From contig JAIPJA010000004.1 in NCBI GenBank assembly GCA_021734405.1, positions 1 through 50,904 on the forward strand: a stretch of DNA of 50,904 nucleotides, given 5' to 3'. Within the stretch, counting starts at the first letter, position 1; each line of letters begins with the position of its first letter. Positions 34,789 to 46,100 of this stretch are shown here, in pieces. The notes under the pieces were generated by a model. That model was not told where the DNA came from. It did not search any database and saw only the letters and a program-made list of their open reading frames with translations. This DNA is from Minisyncoccota bacterium. GTDB taxonomy: Bacteria > Patescibacteriota > Patescibacteriia > Patescibacteriales > UBA12465. Both the position numbers and the translations under genes were made by a program.

Positions 34789-37227
34789 ATGGGAAATTAT
34801 AAATATAATCCTAAGGAAATAGAGCCAAAATGGCAACAGTGTTGGGAAAAGCATCAATCTTTTAAAGCTGAAGATAATTCTTTAAAAGAAAAAAAGTTTA
34901 TTTTAGTAGAGTTTCCTTATCCTTCAGGAGCCGGGCTTCATGTTGGTCATGTCCGTTCTTATACAGCTTTAGATGTTTATTCTCGTTTGTTAAGACTTCA
35001 AGGTTTTAATGTTTTATACCCTATGGGCTGGGATGCTTTTGGTTTGCCTACAGAAAATTATGCTATAAAACATAAAATTAAACCCCAACAAGCTACTAAA
35101 GACAATATAGAAAAGTTTAAAAAACAACTAAAAAGTTTAGGATTGTCTTATGATTGGTCTAGAGAAATAAATACAACTTCTCCTAGTTATTATAAATGGA
35201 CACAATGGATATTTTTACAGTTATATAAAAAAGGTTTAGCCTATAAACACAAAATGCCTATAAACTGGTGTCCTAGTTGTAAAACAGGTCTAGCTAATGA
35301 AGAGGTAATAGATGGTAAATGTGAGCGTTGTGGAGCTCAGACAGAAAAAAAAGAAAAAGAACAATGGATGCTTAAAATAACTGAATATGCTGATCGGTTA
35401 ATTGAAGATTTGGAAACGGTTGATTTTTTAGAAAAAATAAAGATGCAACAAATTAATTGGATAGGTAGAAGTGAGGGAGCCGAAATTACTTTTAATATAG
35501 AAGACAAAGAAGTTAAGGTGTTTACTACTCGTCCTGATACTATCTTTGGTGCTACTTATTTAGTTTTAGCTCCAGAGCATGAATTAGTGTCTGAAATTGT
35601 GTCAAAAGAGCAAAAACCAGCAGTTGAAGATTATCTAGACTTAGCTAGAAAAAAATCTGATTTAGAAAGAACTCAGTTACAAAAAGACAAGACAGGAGTT
35701 TTTACCGGTGCTTATGCTGTAAATCCTGCCACTAAAGAAAAAATTCCAGTTTGGGTGGCTGACTATGTTTTAGCTAGTTATGGTTTTGGCGCCATTATGT
35801 CAGTACCTGCTCATGATGACAGAGATTTTGACTTTGCTAAAAAATATAATTTAGCCATAAAAGAAGTGGTTAAAGACTTGAAAGATAGTCAAAAACAAGA
35901 TGATGATTTGGATAGTACTTTTACTGGTGAAGGAGAGGTAATAAATTCTGACTTTTTAACTGGACTTACAACTTCTCAAGCTAAAGCTAAGATTATCACT
36001 TGGTTAGAAGAAAATAATTTAGGTAAAAAAACTGTTAATTACAAGTTAAGAGATTGGATTTTTTCTCGTCAACATTATTGGGGCGAACCTATTCCTATTG
36101 TTTATTGTAAAAAATGTGGGGAAGTGCCAGTACCAGAAGAAAATTTACCTATAACTCTACCAGAAGTAGAAAATTATGAACCCACTGATACTGGCGAGTC
36201 TCCTTTGGCTAAAATTGCAAGCTTTGTAAATACTGTTTGCCCTAAATGTCAGGGTGAAGCTAAAAGAGAAACTGACACCATGCCTAATTGGGCTGGTTCT
36301 AGCTGGTATTGGCTTCGATATACTGACCCTCAAAATGATAGGTCTTTAGCCTCAAAAGAGAAAATGAATTATTGGTTGCCAGTGGATTTGTATAACGGGG
36401 GCATGGAGCATACCACTTTGCATTTACTTTATTCTCGTTTTTGGAATAAGTTTCTATATGATATTGGTATTGTGCCTAGTTTAGAGCCGTATAAGAAAAG
36501 AATTTCTCACGGTATGATTTTGGCTGAAGATGGTAGAAAAATGAGTAAATCTTTCGGTAATGTTATAAACCCTGATGATATGGTGGAAAAATACGGAGCT
36601 GATTCTTTAAGATTATTTGAAATGTTTGTGGGGCCTTTTTCTGAAACTATACCTTGGAGCGAACAGGGTTTGTCTGGTTGTCGTAAATTTTTAGATAAAG
36701 TTTTTAATTATTTTTATGATTTTAGAGAAACAGCCTTTAGTGAAAGTGATCTTAGCGAGGAGCTTTTAACTTTACTGCAAAAAACTGTTAAAAAGGTGGG
36801 AGAGGATATTAAGGCTTTTAAATTTAATACAGCAGTTTCTGCTCTTATGATTCTTTTCAATGAGTTAAAACAAGGAGATAATTGGTATTTTTATAGCTTA
36901 AAGGATATGAAGAAAATTGCTATTATTTTATATCCTTTAGCTCCTCACTTAGCTTCGGAAGTATGGTCTTTTATGGAAAAAGATAACAAATTAGAAAAAG
37001 TAGCTTGGCCCCAATATGATGACAAGCTAATAGCCCAGGAAAAGATAAATTTAATTGTTCAAGTTAATGGAAAACTTAGAGCTACACTCACAGTAGAAGG
37101 TGATATAGAGGAGTCACAAGCTAAACAATTAGCTCTAAAAGAAGAGGCAGTTAAAAGGCAATTAGAAGGTAAGGAAATTAAAAAAGTTATTTTTGTACCA
37201 GGACGTCTGATTAATTTTGTAGTTTAA
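34789..37227 (+). CDS. leuS: leucyl-tRNA synthetase
   Basis: An 812-aa class Ia synthetase. The HIGH motif is in YPSGAGLHVGHVRSYT (about aa 45-60). A zinc module CPSC...CERCG lies at about aa 162-185. The CP1 editing domain is present (TTRPDTIFGATYLV; SVPAHDDRDFDFA with the catalytic Asp). The KMSKS loop is RKMSKSFGNVINPDD (about aa 583). The anticodon domain and short C-terminal domain end in PGRLINFVV. It is a complete, editing-competent bacterial-type enzyme in one operon with xthA. Confidence 0.97.
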   Translation: MGNYKYNPKEIEPKWQQCWEKHQSFKAEDNSLKEKKFILVEFPYPSGAGLHVGHVRSYTALDVYSRLLRLQGFNVLYPMGWDAFGLPTENYAIKHKIKPQQATKDNIEKFKKQLKSLGLSYDWSREINTTSPSYYKWTQWIFLQLYKKGLAYKHKMPINWCPSCKTGLANEEVIDGKCERCGAQTEKKEKEQWMLKITEYADRLIEDLETVDFLEKIKMQQINWIGRSEGAEITFNIEDKEVKVFTTRPDTIFGATYLVLAPEHELVSEIVSKEQKPAVEDYLDLARKKSDLERTQLQKDKTGVFTGAYAVNPATKEKIPVWVADYVLASYGFGAIMSVPAHDDRDFDFAKKYNLAIKEVVKDLKDSQKQDDDLDSTFTGEGEVINSDFLTGLTTSQAKAKIITWLEENNLGKKTVNYKLRDWIFSRQHYWGEPIPIVYCKKCGEVPVPEENLPITLPEVENYEPTDTGESPLAKIASFVNTVCPKCQGEAKRETDTMPNWAGSSWYWLRYTDPQNDRSLASKEKMNYWLPVDLYNGGMEHTTLHLLYSRFWNKFLYDIGIVPSLEPYKKRISHGMILAEDGRKMSKSFGNVINPDDMVEKYGADSLRLFEMFVGPFSETIPWSEQGLSGCRKFLDKVFNYFYDFRETAFSESDLSEELLTLLQKTVKKVGEDIKAFKFNTAVSALMILFNELKQGDNWYFYSLKDMKKIAIILYPLAPHLASEVWSFMEKDNKLEKVAWPQYDDKLIAQEKINLIVQVNGKLRATLTVEGDIEESQAKQLALKEEAVKRQLEGKEIKKVIFVPGRLINFVV

Positions 37228-37337
37228 TTTATAGTTATATAAGCAAAGAAATTAGAGCTTAATGATTTAATTTTTAGTTAAGCTTTATTAATGTTATAGT
37301 GATAGGTAAATAATAGTTCAGAAATAATTTATAACTT

Positions 37338-38588
37338 ATGAAATACTTTTCCTCTAAGCTGTCAGCCGGCTTTGTTGCTATTTATTCAGGTAGAATGATT
37401 TTAACTGTCAGTGGGCAGTTGTTCGGGTTATTTTTACCGATTTTTTTATATCAATTATTTGGTTTTAATTTGATTTGGGTTTTAGCCTATTATTTTTTAC
37501 GTGATGGTGCCTATTTTTTATCCCTACCTTTTGGTTGTCGTTTTTTTATGAACCGTTTAGGGCTGAGAGATTCTTTGAGATTGGCTGTGGTTCTAGGTAG
37601 CGTTTTTTATTTGTGTTTTTATATTATCCAAGAAATGTTTGGTTTGACTCAGCCTAGTTTTGAAGGAGCTATTTGGATAATGTCTATTTTAGGAGTTAAT
37701 TTAATAATTTTAACCTTATTTAGATTAAATTATTGGGTGCCACTGCATACTGATATTACTAAGTTTACTAATAAAAGAGATAGAGCCAAACAACTTAGTT
37801 TAATGGCTATTACGCAAGTAGTTTTAGGAGCCTCTATGCCACTTTTAGCTGGTTGGATTTTAAATTATTATAATTATGGTGTTTTATTTCTACTAGGCAC
37901 TTTAATATATCTTTTAGCTTTAATTCCTTTTGCTAAATTACCCGAAGTAGCTGAAACTTTTTCTTGGAGTTATGGCCAAACTTTTAAAGAGTTCGTTTCT
38001 TCTAAAAGACAAAAAATGATTAGCGCCTATGTTGGTGATGGAGCAGAAAGTATAGTAGGTTTAGTTATTTGGCCTATATTTATTTGGGAGTTATTAGAAG
38101 GTAATTATTTTGAAGTCGGAGTTATATCTTCTTTAATAGTGGTGGTTACAGTAGTTTTACAGTTTGTGGCAGGAAAGTATATTGACAAAGGAGATAAAGG
38201 AAAAATGTTAAAATATGGATCGGGGTTGTATGCTATAGGGTGGATTTTTAAGATATTTATAACTACAGCTTTTCAAATCTTTATAGCCTCAACCTATCAT
38301 AATTTAGTTAGAGTTTTTGCTCGTACTTCTTTCGATACCTTAAATTATGAAATGGCCGCAGATCAAGGGCATTATGTTGACGAATATACTGTGCTTCGAG
38401 AAATGGCTGTTTCTCTAGGCAGAATGCTGATGAGTCTTTTAGTGGCTTTTTTGATTTTAAACTTTAACTTAGAATGGTCCTTTATCTTAGCTGCTTTAGC
38501 CGCTTTAACTATGAATTTTTTAGCTGGAGTAGGCGATGCTGAGGAAGAAAAAAGAATTAGTAAAAAACTTGATTTAAAGATAAAATAA
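37338..38588 (+). CDS. MFS-type membrane transporter, substrate unknown
   Basis: A 416-aa integral membrane protein with about 11-12 hydrophobic segments in two halves and a basic cytoplasmic centre (SSKRQKM, about aa 226). Charged loops such as NKRDRAKQ (aa 147-154) resemble the MFS loop between helices 4 and 5. No substrate motif is recognised. The 110-bp gap after leuS holds a 7-bp stem with a 15-nt loop (37256-37284), a weak terminator at best. ksgA starts 10 nt after it. Confidence 0.75.
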   Translation: MKYFSSKLSAGFVAIYSGRMILTVSGQLFGLFLPIFLYQLFGFNLIWVLAYYFLRDGAYFLSLPFGCRFFMNRLGLRDSLRLAVVLGSVFYLCFYIIQEMFGLTQPSFEGAIWIMSILGVNLIILTLFRLNYWVPLHTDITKFTNKRDRAKQLSLMAITQVVLGASMPLLAGWILNYYNYGVLFLLGTLIYLLALIPFAKLPEVAETFSWSYGQTFKEFVSSKRQKMISAYVGDGAESIVGLVIWPIFIWELLEGNYFEVGVISSLIVVVTVVLQFVAGKYIDKGDKGKMLKYGSGLYAIGWIFKIFITTAFQIFIASTYHNLVRVFARTSFDTLNYEMAADQGHYVDEYTVLREMAVSLGRMLMSLLVAFLILNFNLEWSFILAALAALTMNFLAGVGDAEEEKRISKKLDLKIK

Positions 38589-38598
38589 AAGTTTTTCT

Positions 38599-39444
38599 AT
38601 GATAGATTTACTTAAAACTACTAGACATTTATGTTCAGTCTATAATTTAGAGCCTAAAAAAAAGCATGGACAGAATTTTTTAATTTCAGAAACAGCTTAT
38701 GAGCATATTTTAAAAGCAGCTAATTTAAATAGTAAAGATATTGTTTTAGAAGTAGGGCCAGGCTTAGGTTTTTTAACCGCTAAACTTTCTGAGTTGGTAA
38801 AAAAAGTAATAAGCGTAGAGATAGATTCCAGTTTAGCTGAAGTTTTAGAAACCGCTACTAAATCTTTAAAAAACAATAATATTGAAATTGTGCGTGGTAA
38901 TATCTTAGATTTTACAGAAACAGATTTATCTAAAGGGTATAAGGTGGTGGCTAACTTACCATATAACATTACCTCAATATTTTTAAGAAAATTTTTGTCT
39001 TCCTCTAATTCACCTCAAAGCTTAACTTTAATGTTACAAAAAGAAGTAGTAGAGAGAATTTTAGCTAGTGCTGGTAGCCATAGCTTGCTTTCACTTTCAG
39101 TTCAATACTATAGCCAGCCACAACTTATTACTTATGTTCCTAAAGAAAGTTTTTGGCCTCAACCTGAGGTAGATAGCGCTGTTATATATATAGAAGTAAA
39201 GAATAAAAAACAATTACCTTTTAAAGAAAAAGAAGAAAAACTTTTTTTTCGTTTACTTAAATTCGGTTTTAGCGCTAAAAGAAAAAAATTAAAAAATAAT
39301 TTAGCTGGAGCTTTGCGTTTAGAAACAGAAATCATTGTTAAGGAATTAAAAACTCTAGGAATAACAGATTCTGTTAGGGCTCAAGAGTTGAGCCTAGAGG
39401 ATTGGTTAAAATTGTTTGCCCGCTTAAAGCCCTATATGCTATAA
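38599..39444 (+). CDS. ksgA: 16S rRNA dimethyladenosine transferase (KsgA/RsmA)
   Basis: A 281-aa SAM-dependent methyltransferase that dimethylates two adenosines in the 3'-terminal helix of 16S rRNA. KKHGQNFLIS (aa 19-28) is the family N-terminus. VLEVGPGLGFLT is the SAM-binding motif I and VVANLPYNITS (about aa 116-126) is the NLPY catalytic motif. The C-terminal helical domain is complete. The extended -10 promoter for the next gene overlaps its stop codon. Confidence 0.96.
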   Translation: MIDLLKTTRHLCSVYNLEPKKKHGQNFLISETAYEHILKAANLNSKDIVLEVGPGLGFLTAKLSELVKKVISVEIDSSLAEVLETATKSLKNNNIEIVRGNILDFTETDLSKGYKVVANLPYNITSIFLRKFLSSSNSPQSLTLMLQKEVVERILASAGSHSLLSLSVQYYSQPQLITYVPKESFWPQPEVDSAVIYIEVKNKKQLPFKEKEEKLFFRLLKFGFSAKRKKLKNNLAGALRLETEIIVKELKTLGITDSVRAQELSLEDWLKLFARLKPYML

Positions 39445-39460
39445 TATTGTATATTATAAT
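39437..39460 (+). promoter_or_regulatory. tandem -10 elements before the 39471 gene
   Basis: TGCTATAAT (39437-39445), an extended -10 overlapping the ksgA stop, is followed by a second TATAAT (39455-39460). The second would start transcription within about 4 nt of the ATG at 39471. Confidence 0.5.
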
Positions 39461-39470
39461 AACAGACTAA

Positions 39471-40127
39471 ATGTCTAGAAATTTTTCAAAACATTCTTCT
39501 AAGAGCTCAGATTTTAAGAATCAAAAAGTAGCTATTATTATTTTAGCTGTGTGTTCTTTAGCTATTATTTTATTTAGCTTTTGGCAATTAAAGGATTCTA
39601 TTTATGGTCCTTTTTCTTTTGAAGATCAGTATCAGCAATTAGCTAGTTTGGATAATTTACCTCAAGGTACTTGCCAAGGAGAAAACTGTGTCAATGAAGA
39701 AGAGTTGAAAAATAAAGATACAGATGGAGATGGCTTAAATGACTGGGAAGAGTTAAATTTTTATATGACCTCTCCTTATTTAGAAGACACTGATAGCGAT
39801 GGCATAAATGATAAGCTGGAAGTTGAAAGCAATTCTAACCCCAATTGTCCCAGTGGGCAAAATTGTGATCAAGCAGAAATAGTAAGCACTAATAATGATT
39901 TACAAAATGCATTACTTGATTTACAGCTTCAAGATGAGCAAATACAATTAGACCTTAATACTACTGGAGATAATCCTTTAGAAGCTATTATAAGCGGGGA
40001 GGCTGATGCTAATTCTTTAAGAAGTCTTTTAATTGAAGCTGGCATGGAAGCTGATATGGTCAACGCTTTTACTGATGAAGAACTATTAACCATTTATAAC
40101 GAGACTCTCTCTGAACAGTCTTTTTAG
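39471..40127 (+). CDS. membrane-anchored protein with thrombospondin-3/EF-hand-type Ca-binding repeats
   Basis: A 218-aa protein with one N-terminal membrane helix (about aa 19-41, VAIIILAVCSLAIILFSFW) and the rest outside. Two Asp-rich calcium-binding repeats follow, DTDGDGLNDWEELNFY and DTDSDGINDKLEV (about aa 83-125), with a C-x4-5-C pair on each side (TCQGENC, NCPSGQNC). The C-terminal 70 residues (GEADANSLRSLLIEAGMEA) look helical and are unrecognised. It lies 19 nt before the giant Cys-rich gene, so both may act in the same surface structure. Confidence 0.75.
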   Translation: MSRNFSKHSSKSSDFKNQKVAIIILAVCSLAIILFSFWQLKDSIYGPFSFEDQYQQLASLDNLPQGTCQGENCVNEEELKNKDTDGDGLNDWEELNFYMTSPYLEDTDSDGINDKLEVESNSNPNCPSGQNCDQAEIVSTNNDLQNALLDLQLQDEQIQLDLNTTGDNPLEAIISGEADANSLRSLLIEAGMEADMVNAFTDEELLTIYNETLSEQSF

Positions 40128-40146
40128 TATTTTTTAAATAAAAACA

Positions 40147-43100
40147 ATGAAAAAACAAGAGCGTAATTTTTTTAGAAAAAAAGTAATTGTTAAAGTACTT
40201 ATTCTTTTTATTTTATCAGTTTTAATATTTTCACCAGCTAAACCCGCTAAAGCTCAGGCTGCTGTTGGTATTTTAAGCTCTATTCCGCAAACCTTTAGTG
40301 ATTTATGGAAAAATGCTAAACAGTTGGCAAAAGACGCCCTTAATCAAACGGCTTCTATGGCTTTAAATAGGACAATTAGAAATACTTTAAATAGATTAGC
40401 TTATGATGCTGCTGAAGATTTAATGAGTGGGGGAGAGGGGCAACAACCTAAAATAGTTACTAAAAACTGGGGTGATTATTTTAAAGATATAGGTGATGCA
40501 GCTGCTGGAGATTTCTTGGATGGTTTAAATTCTTGGACTAAAATGGATTTATGTGAACCTAATTTAGATGTTAAATTAGGTATTGGTTTAGGTTTAGAAA
40601 GACAAATAAGGCCAGCAGAGCCAAATTGTAAAGCTAGTACTATGGTAAATGCCTGGAAAGATGAATATCAAAGGCTTCGTGATATGCAAAGCGAGGATTT
40701 TATGCAAAAATTTATGGGGTTTTTAAAACCTGAAGCTAATAGTTTAACTGTGAGTTTAAGCGTTTTTCAAGGTTTAGAAGAAAAGAAAACTGTGGCTTAT
40801 GAAGATGCCAAAAATTATACTACTGCTACTCAAGGGGAAAGCCAAGATGCTACTACTGATGCCGGAGATCAACAAACTGATTTAGCTGGCAGGGCTCGTT
40901 GGAAATCATTATCAGCTGAAGAGCAATTAAATGAGAGTATAGGTAAATTTACTGGTAATGCCTTAGTGGACGCTGCTAATGTCTTTTTAAATCAATTGGC
41001 TTTAAAAGCTTATGAAAAAGGGATGAAGGCTTTAATGGATAGAGGCGATAATAGTTCAGTGGCCTCTAATGTTACGAGGGAGTCTAATTTTTTAAATCCT
41101 GAAGCAGACAGTTCTAGTGTTAATAGAGCCAAGGTTCAAGCTGAGCTTAGAGAAATTCTTGAACCCCGTTTCGATACTAGGGGTGATTTTGATATTTTAG
41201 CCACACTTTCAACTTGTCCAGATTTGGGTAACACTAAAAATCCTATATCAGCTGATAATTGTGTTATTGATGAAGACTTTAGAGAAGCAATAGCTGATCA
41301 AAAAACTGTAGGTGAAGCCATGGAAAGTGGCTATCTTCATAAAGACTGGGTTTTTGGTGGAGCCGTAATTAGTTCAAAAATAAACTATAATGAGGGTTAT
41401 TCAGCTAGATCACTGATGATACTTAGGAAATATAGAATTATTCCTTTAGGCTGGGAAGAAGCTTTAAATAGAGCTTATAAAACAGGAGGCGTGACTGCTA
41501 CCTTACAAGACTTAGTGTCCTGTTTTGATCCTAATGATAAATATAATACCTTTAGCCAGGGATTTCCTGTAAATGCTGGTTGGTGTCAAGGACTGGTTGA
41601 TCCAAAATGGGTCTTAAAGGCCCCGTCTAATTATTGTGCTAAGCTAGGTAATGGTTATGTTTTATCTGAAGAAGTAATGCCAGCTACAGGGGATGAAGAA
41701 AATAGGGAAGACAGTCAGTTACATGTAACTAGAAATACAGATTATTGTGCTGATAGTCAAAGCTGTATTAAAGAAAAAAGTGATGGTACTTGTGAGGCCT
41801 ATGGCTATTGTACTGAAGAAAAAAGAACTTGGAATTTTAATAGTGATGATTGTGAGCCAGTCTATAACACTTGTGAAACCTTTAAGAAGGTAGGGGATGG
41901 ACAAAGCGTGTCTTATTTAAAAAATACTTTAAATTATGCTGGTTGTGATGCTGACAGTGTAGGTTGTAAGAGTTATGCTGATACTGGTATATATTTTGCT
42001 GATAATGATAATTTAAAATGGAATTCTAGTAGTTTGTTATTTTTAAATCATAATACTGAGAGTTGTATAGAAGAAGATGAGGGCTGTGATGAGCTTATAC
42101 GAATTAGAGATAATTACGGTCATAACTTTATAACTAACGGTAATTTTGAACAGACTGATGAAAAGTATTGGTGGAATTGTGAGCAGGGTACCTATGATAA
42201 TTGTTTAGATTCAGGCTATAGAAGCCTTAAGTCAGGTATTATAGGTACTAATTATTTAGATGATTTGATAAGTGATTTTGAAGTTGAGGTTGGTCCTTCA
42301 GACTATAACATCTCTGGCAATACTTATACTTTTTCTTTTTATGCCAAAGATTGTTCGGATGATGATGCTTTTGGTTTTAAAGGTACATTTAACAATAATC
42401 CTATAATTTTAACAGAAGATAATTTAACTGATAGTACTTCTTGGAAATATTATCGACTTTCCTATACTTTTCCAGCTGGTCAGTATTTAGGCAATACAGT
42501 TAGAGTTTTTATTACCCCTGACAGTGAGTGTACTGTTGATCAATTAAAGTTAGAGTTAGGTAATAAAGGTACAGTTTATACTGAATATGGATATAGTAAT
42601 TTGTTTTATCAAAAAATGTTGCCTGAGTATATGTGGGAGACTTGTTATGTTAACCCTTATTCTGGTAATACTGATTTTAGTTTGAAAAATGATGCTCCTG
42701 ATGTTTGTGATGATTTTGCTAGAATGTGTAATGAAGATGAGGTTGGTTGTGATATGTATACTTCAGTTAAAAACCCGACTGATCAAGTAGCTGCTAAAGT
42801 AGCCACTTCTGATTATTGTAGGGAAGAATGTAATAATTACGACTTATATATTCAGCAAGATAATTATTTATTTTCTAAAAAAACGGAAACTTTTATTCTA
42901 GAAACAGCCGATACTTGTTCGGCTTCAGTTGTAGGTTGCAGTGAGTTTACTAACTTAGATAAATTAGCTCAAGGCGGAGAAGCTAAAGAGTACTATAAAA
43001 CTCTAAGGCAATGTATTGAGCCAGCTTCAGGCTCCTGTGCTAATTTCTACACCTGGGAAGGCTCAGCAGAAAGTGGTTATCAATTAAAGTCATATACTTT

Positions 43101-46100
43101 AAAAACAGGCGCTGGTAATGAACCAGCTGTGACTGAAATAGACAATGCTTTATGTAATGAAACAATATTTAAACGTTTACCAGGTCATCCTGAATATAAT
43201 CCAGATTGTTATGAGTTTTATAATACTGATGGAGATACCAGTTATCATTTATATTCTAGAACTATAACCTGTTCAGATAATTGTCACCCCTATAGATTAA
43301 GTGATAAAAATATTGATTATGAATATAGTCAAGCTGAGTGTAATGCTTTAGGAAATCAGGCAAATTGGAATAGCAATGAGGAAGTTTGTTATTACTGTAA
43401 AAATAATGGCAAATGGGATAGTGCTCAACAGGCTTGTATATATCAAGCTGTCCCAGGACTAGGAGAAAGTTGTTTGGCTAGCGATAATAAGTGTAGGGAA
43501 TATAATGGTAACAGTGGTAGTAATGTTAGAATAGTTTCCAGTTATGATTTTAATGTTAGTAAGGAAGGGTGGTATACTCCTAGTTGTTATTTAGGCACTG
43601 TTCTTTCTTCAGAGTCTTTAAATAGAGGAGGTAAGTCTTTAAAGTTTCAATATGTAACTGACTGTGGGGAGACTCCAGCTAAAGCGCATCCTATTATAAA
43701 AACAGCTTTAGCGGCAGGAATGACAAATCCTATTATAGTAAATAAAGTAGGCACTAGCGTCAGACAAGGAAGATCTTATGTAATTAAATTTTTAGCTAAA
43801 GCCACAGAGGACATAAACTTAAAGGTTTATTTTGAAAATCAAGCTGAAGACACTCAAGAATTTAATGTGTTAGGAGGTGGTGAAGATGGTGTTACTGTTA
43901 TAGGGGATAATAACTGGCATTCTTATGAGCTTAACTTAGCTTCTTTAGATCACTCTGTAGGCCCAGATGAATTATTAGTGATAAAGGATGCAAATAATCC
44001 TTTTGTTGATGACTTTTTCTATATAGACGATATTGTCCTAACTGAAGTAACTGATAAGTATTATTTAATTGCTGATTCTTGGAATACACCAGAGAGTTGT
44101 TATTATGACATTATAGGTAACTATCAAGGGGTAAACTATAATTTAGGTTGTAGCTCTTATTTAAGTGGAGACAATTCCCTAGTTTATTTAAGACAGTTTA
44201 GTAAGCTGTGCCAGGATTCAGCCGTGGGCTGTGATTTAATGGTTGATACTAAAAATACCTCTGATTATTTAAGTAGTACCTATAATGATGAAGATGGTAA
44301 TGGTTGTGATAATGATGGAGAAGATTGTGTAGAAATAGAAGCAGATGAATATATTTACGCTGTCTATAGCCCAGATAAAACTTGCTCCGAAGGTGATAAA
44401 GGTTGTCAAAGACTAGGTGCTAGCTATAACTTAGGCGATGGTTTAACTTTTAGAGATATATATTTAAAAAATAATCCTGATAAATACGATAGCATTTTAT
44501 GTAGCGCTAGCACTGTTGATTGTGAGTCTTGGATAAACGATAGTGGTAATACAGTTTTCTTTAAAGATCCAGGCGAGCAAGTTTGCGAGTGGCGGCCTGA
44601 TAGCACTGGACAAAATTGGTCCTGGTTTAAAAAGACTAGCAAGCGTTGTGATGGTAATAATAATAAGATAGCTGATGAGTTTGAAAATATTTGTGTAAAT
44701 AGTTCTGATTGCTATATTAGCAATGCTACTTTAGATGAATGTAGTAGTGATGAAGATTGTCGCTTAAATGTTTGTAATAATGCAAGTGTTTGCACTTTAA
44801 GTGGTGTTAGTTGCGACCCTAATAATCCTTGTGATAATACTAATATTTGTGTCTCTGGCCATTGTGCTAATTCTTGTATAGGTGCTACTGAAGATTTTGA
44901 GTGTGACGTTGAGAGTGAAAAAACTTTTGGCTTTGGTGGTAGAGGTAATTTAGTTTATCAACCATCTGAGTGGACAGGGCTTTGTGAGGCTTCAGCTTCA
45001 ACCTGTACTGAATACATTGATCCTTTAAGTTCTTATGTGGTTGATGAGATTGTTAATCCTACTTTTTCTGATATGAATGGGGATGGTCAGTTGGGTGATT
45101 TTTGGAATCCTAATGTTAATAATGACTATGATCAAAATTTAGCTTTAAGAGCAAATAAAATTTATACCTTTGGTTTGGAGGTTTCTCCTAATCTTGTTGA
45201 CGATATTTCAGCTATTCCAGATAATATTATTAGTATTCAATGTGGTAATGGTGCGACTATGAGGCAAATAAAAACAGATAATACCTTAGATATAGTAACA
45301 CAAATTCTTGGTATAACTGGTGAGCAAGCTAATAATCATATAAATTTTAAATTTATCTCACCTCAAGAGGATGGCGCTTGCAAGGCTCATATATATACTA
45401 ATAATTTAGATGAGAATCAACAGAGAGGTATAAAATTTATATTAAAAGAGTCAGTTATTGATTATAGGTTAGCTAAAGAGTTAGATAGAAATTCTTGTAA
45501 CGGAATTACTGATATTGAAAATGGTTGTATATTATTTAATGAAAGAACTACTAGTGGGGATAGTTATAAGGAATTAACTTGGACCGCTTATGATAGCTAT
45601 ATTAGTTTTAACAAGGCTCCGCAACCAGGTGGCAGTTATGATGTCAAGAATGCCAATAGTTTAATAAAGGTGAGACCAGATAGAGTTTGTGCTTCTTGGT
45701 TAGCTTGTGAGAGTAGAGGTTTTGATAAAAATGGTAATGAAGTTTGTTATGACGTTATAGACTGTGATAGTTTAGATGTAAATGGTAATTGTGCTAATAG
45801 ACTTGAGTCACCAGAAGGTATTAGAACTTTTAATAGTTCTAGAGACAAAAATGCTTCTGGCTATAGTTTACTTGGCAGTTTCTTTATTAGCAACATGAAA
45901 GAGTTGGGTAATAATTTAGATAGTGCTCATTATGATTTTGAGACAGGTGAAGACCAATCTTTTACTGGTGATGATATTAGAATAATAATAGAACCTATAC
46001 CTGACCCTAGCATTGCAGTTAGTTATCCAGCTCATGGTTTAGGATTTTTAGAAATAAAAGGTAGTCAAGGAGCTTCTTCTTCAGTTTTAGCCGTGCAAAG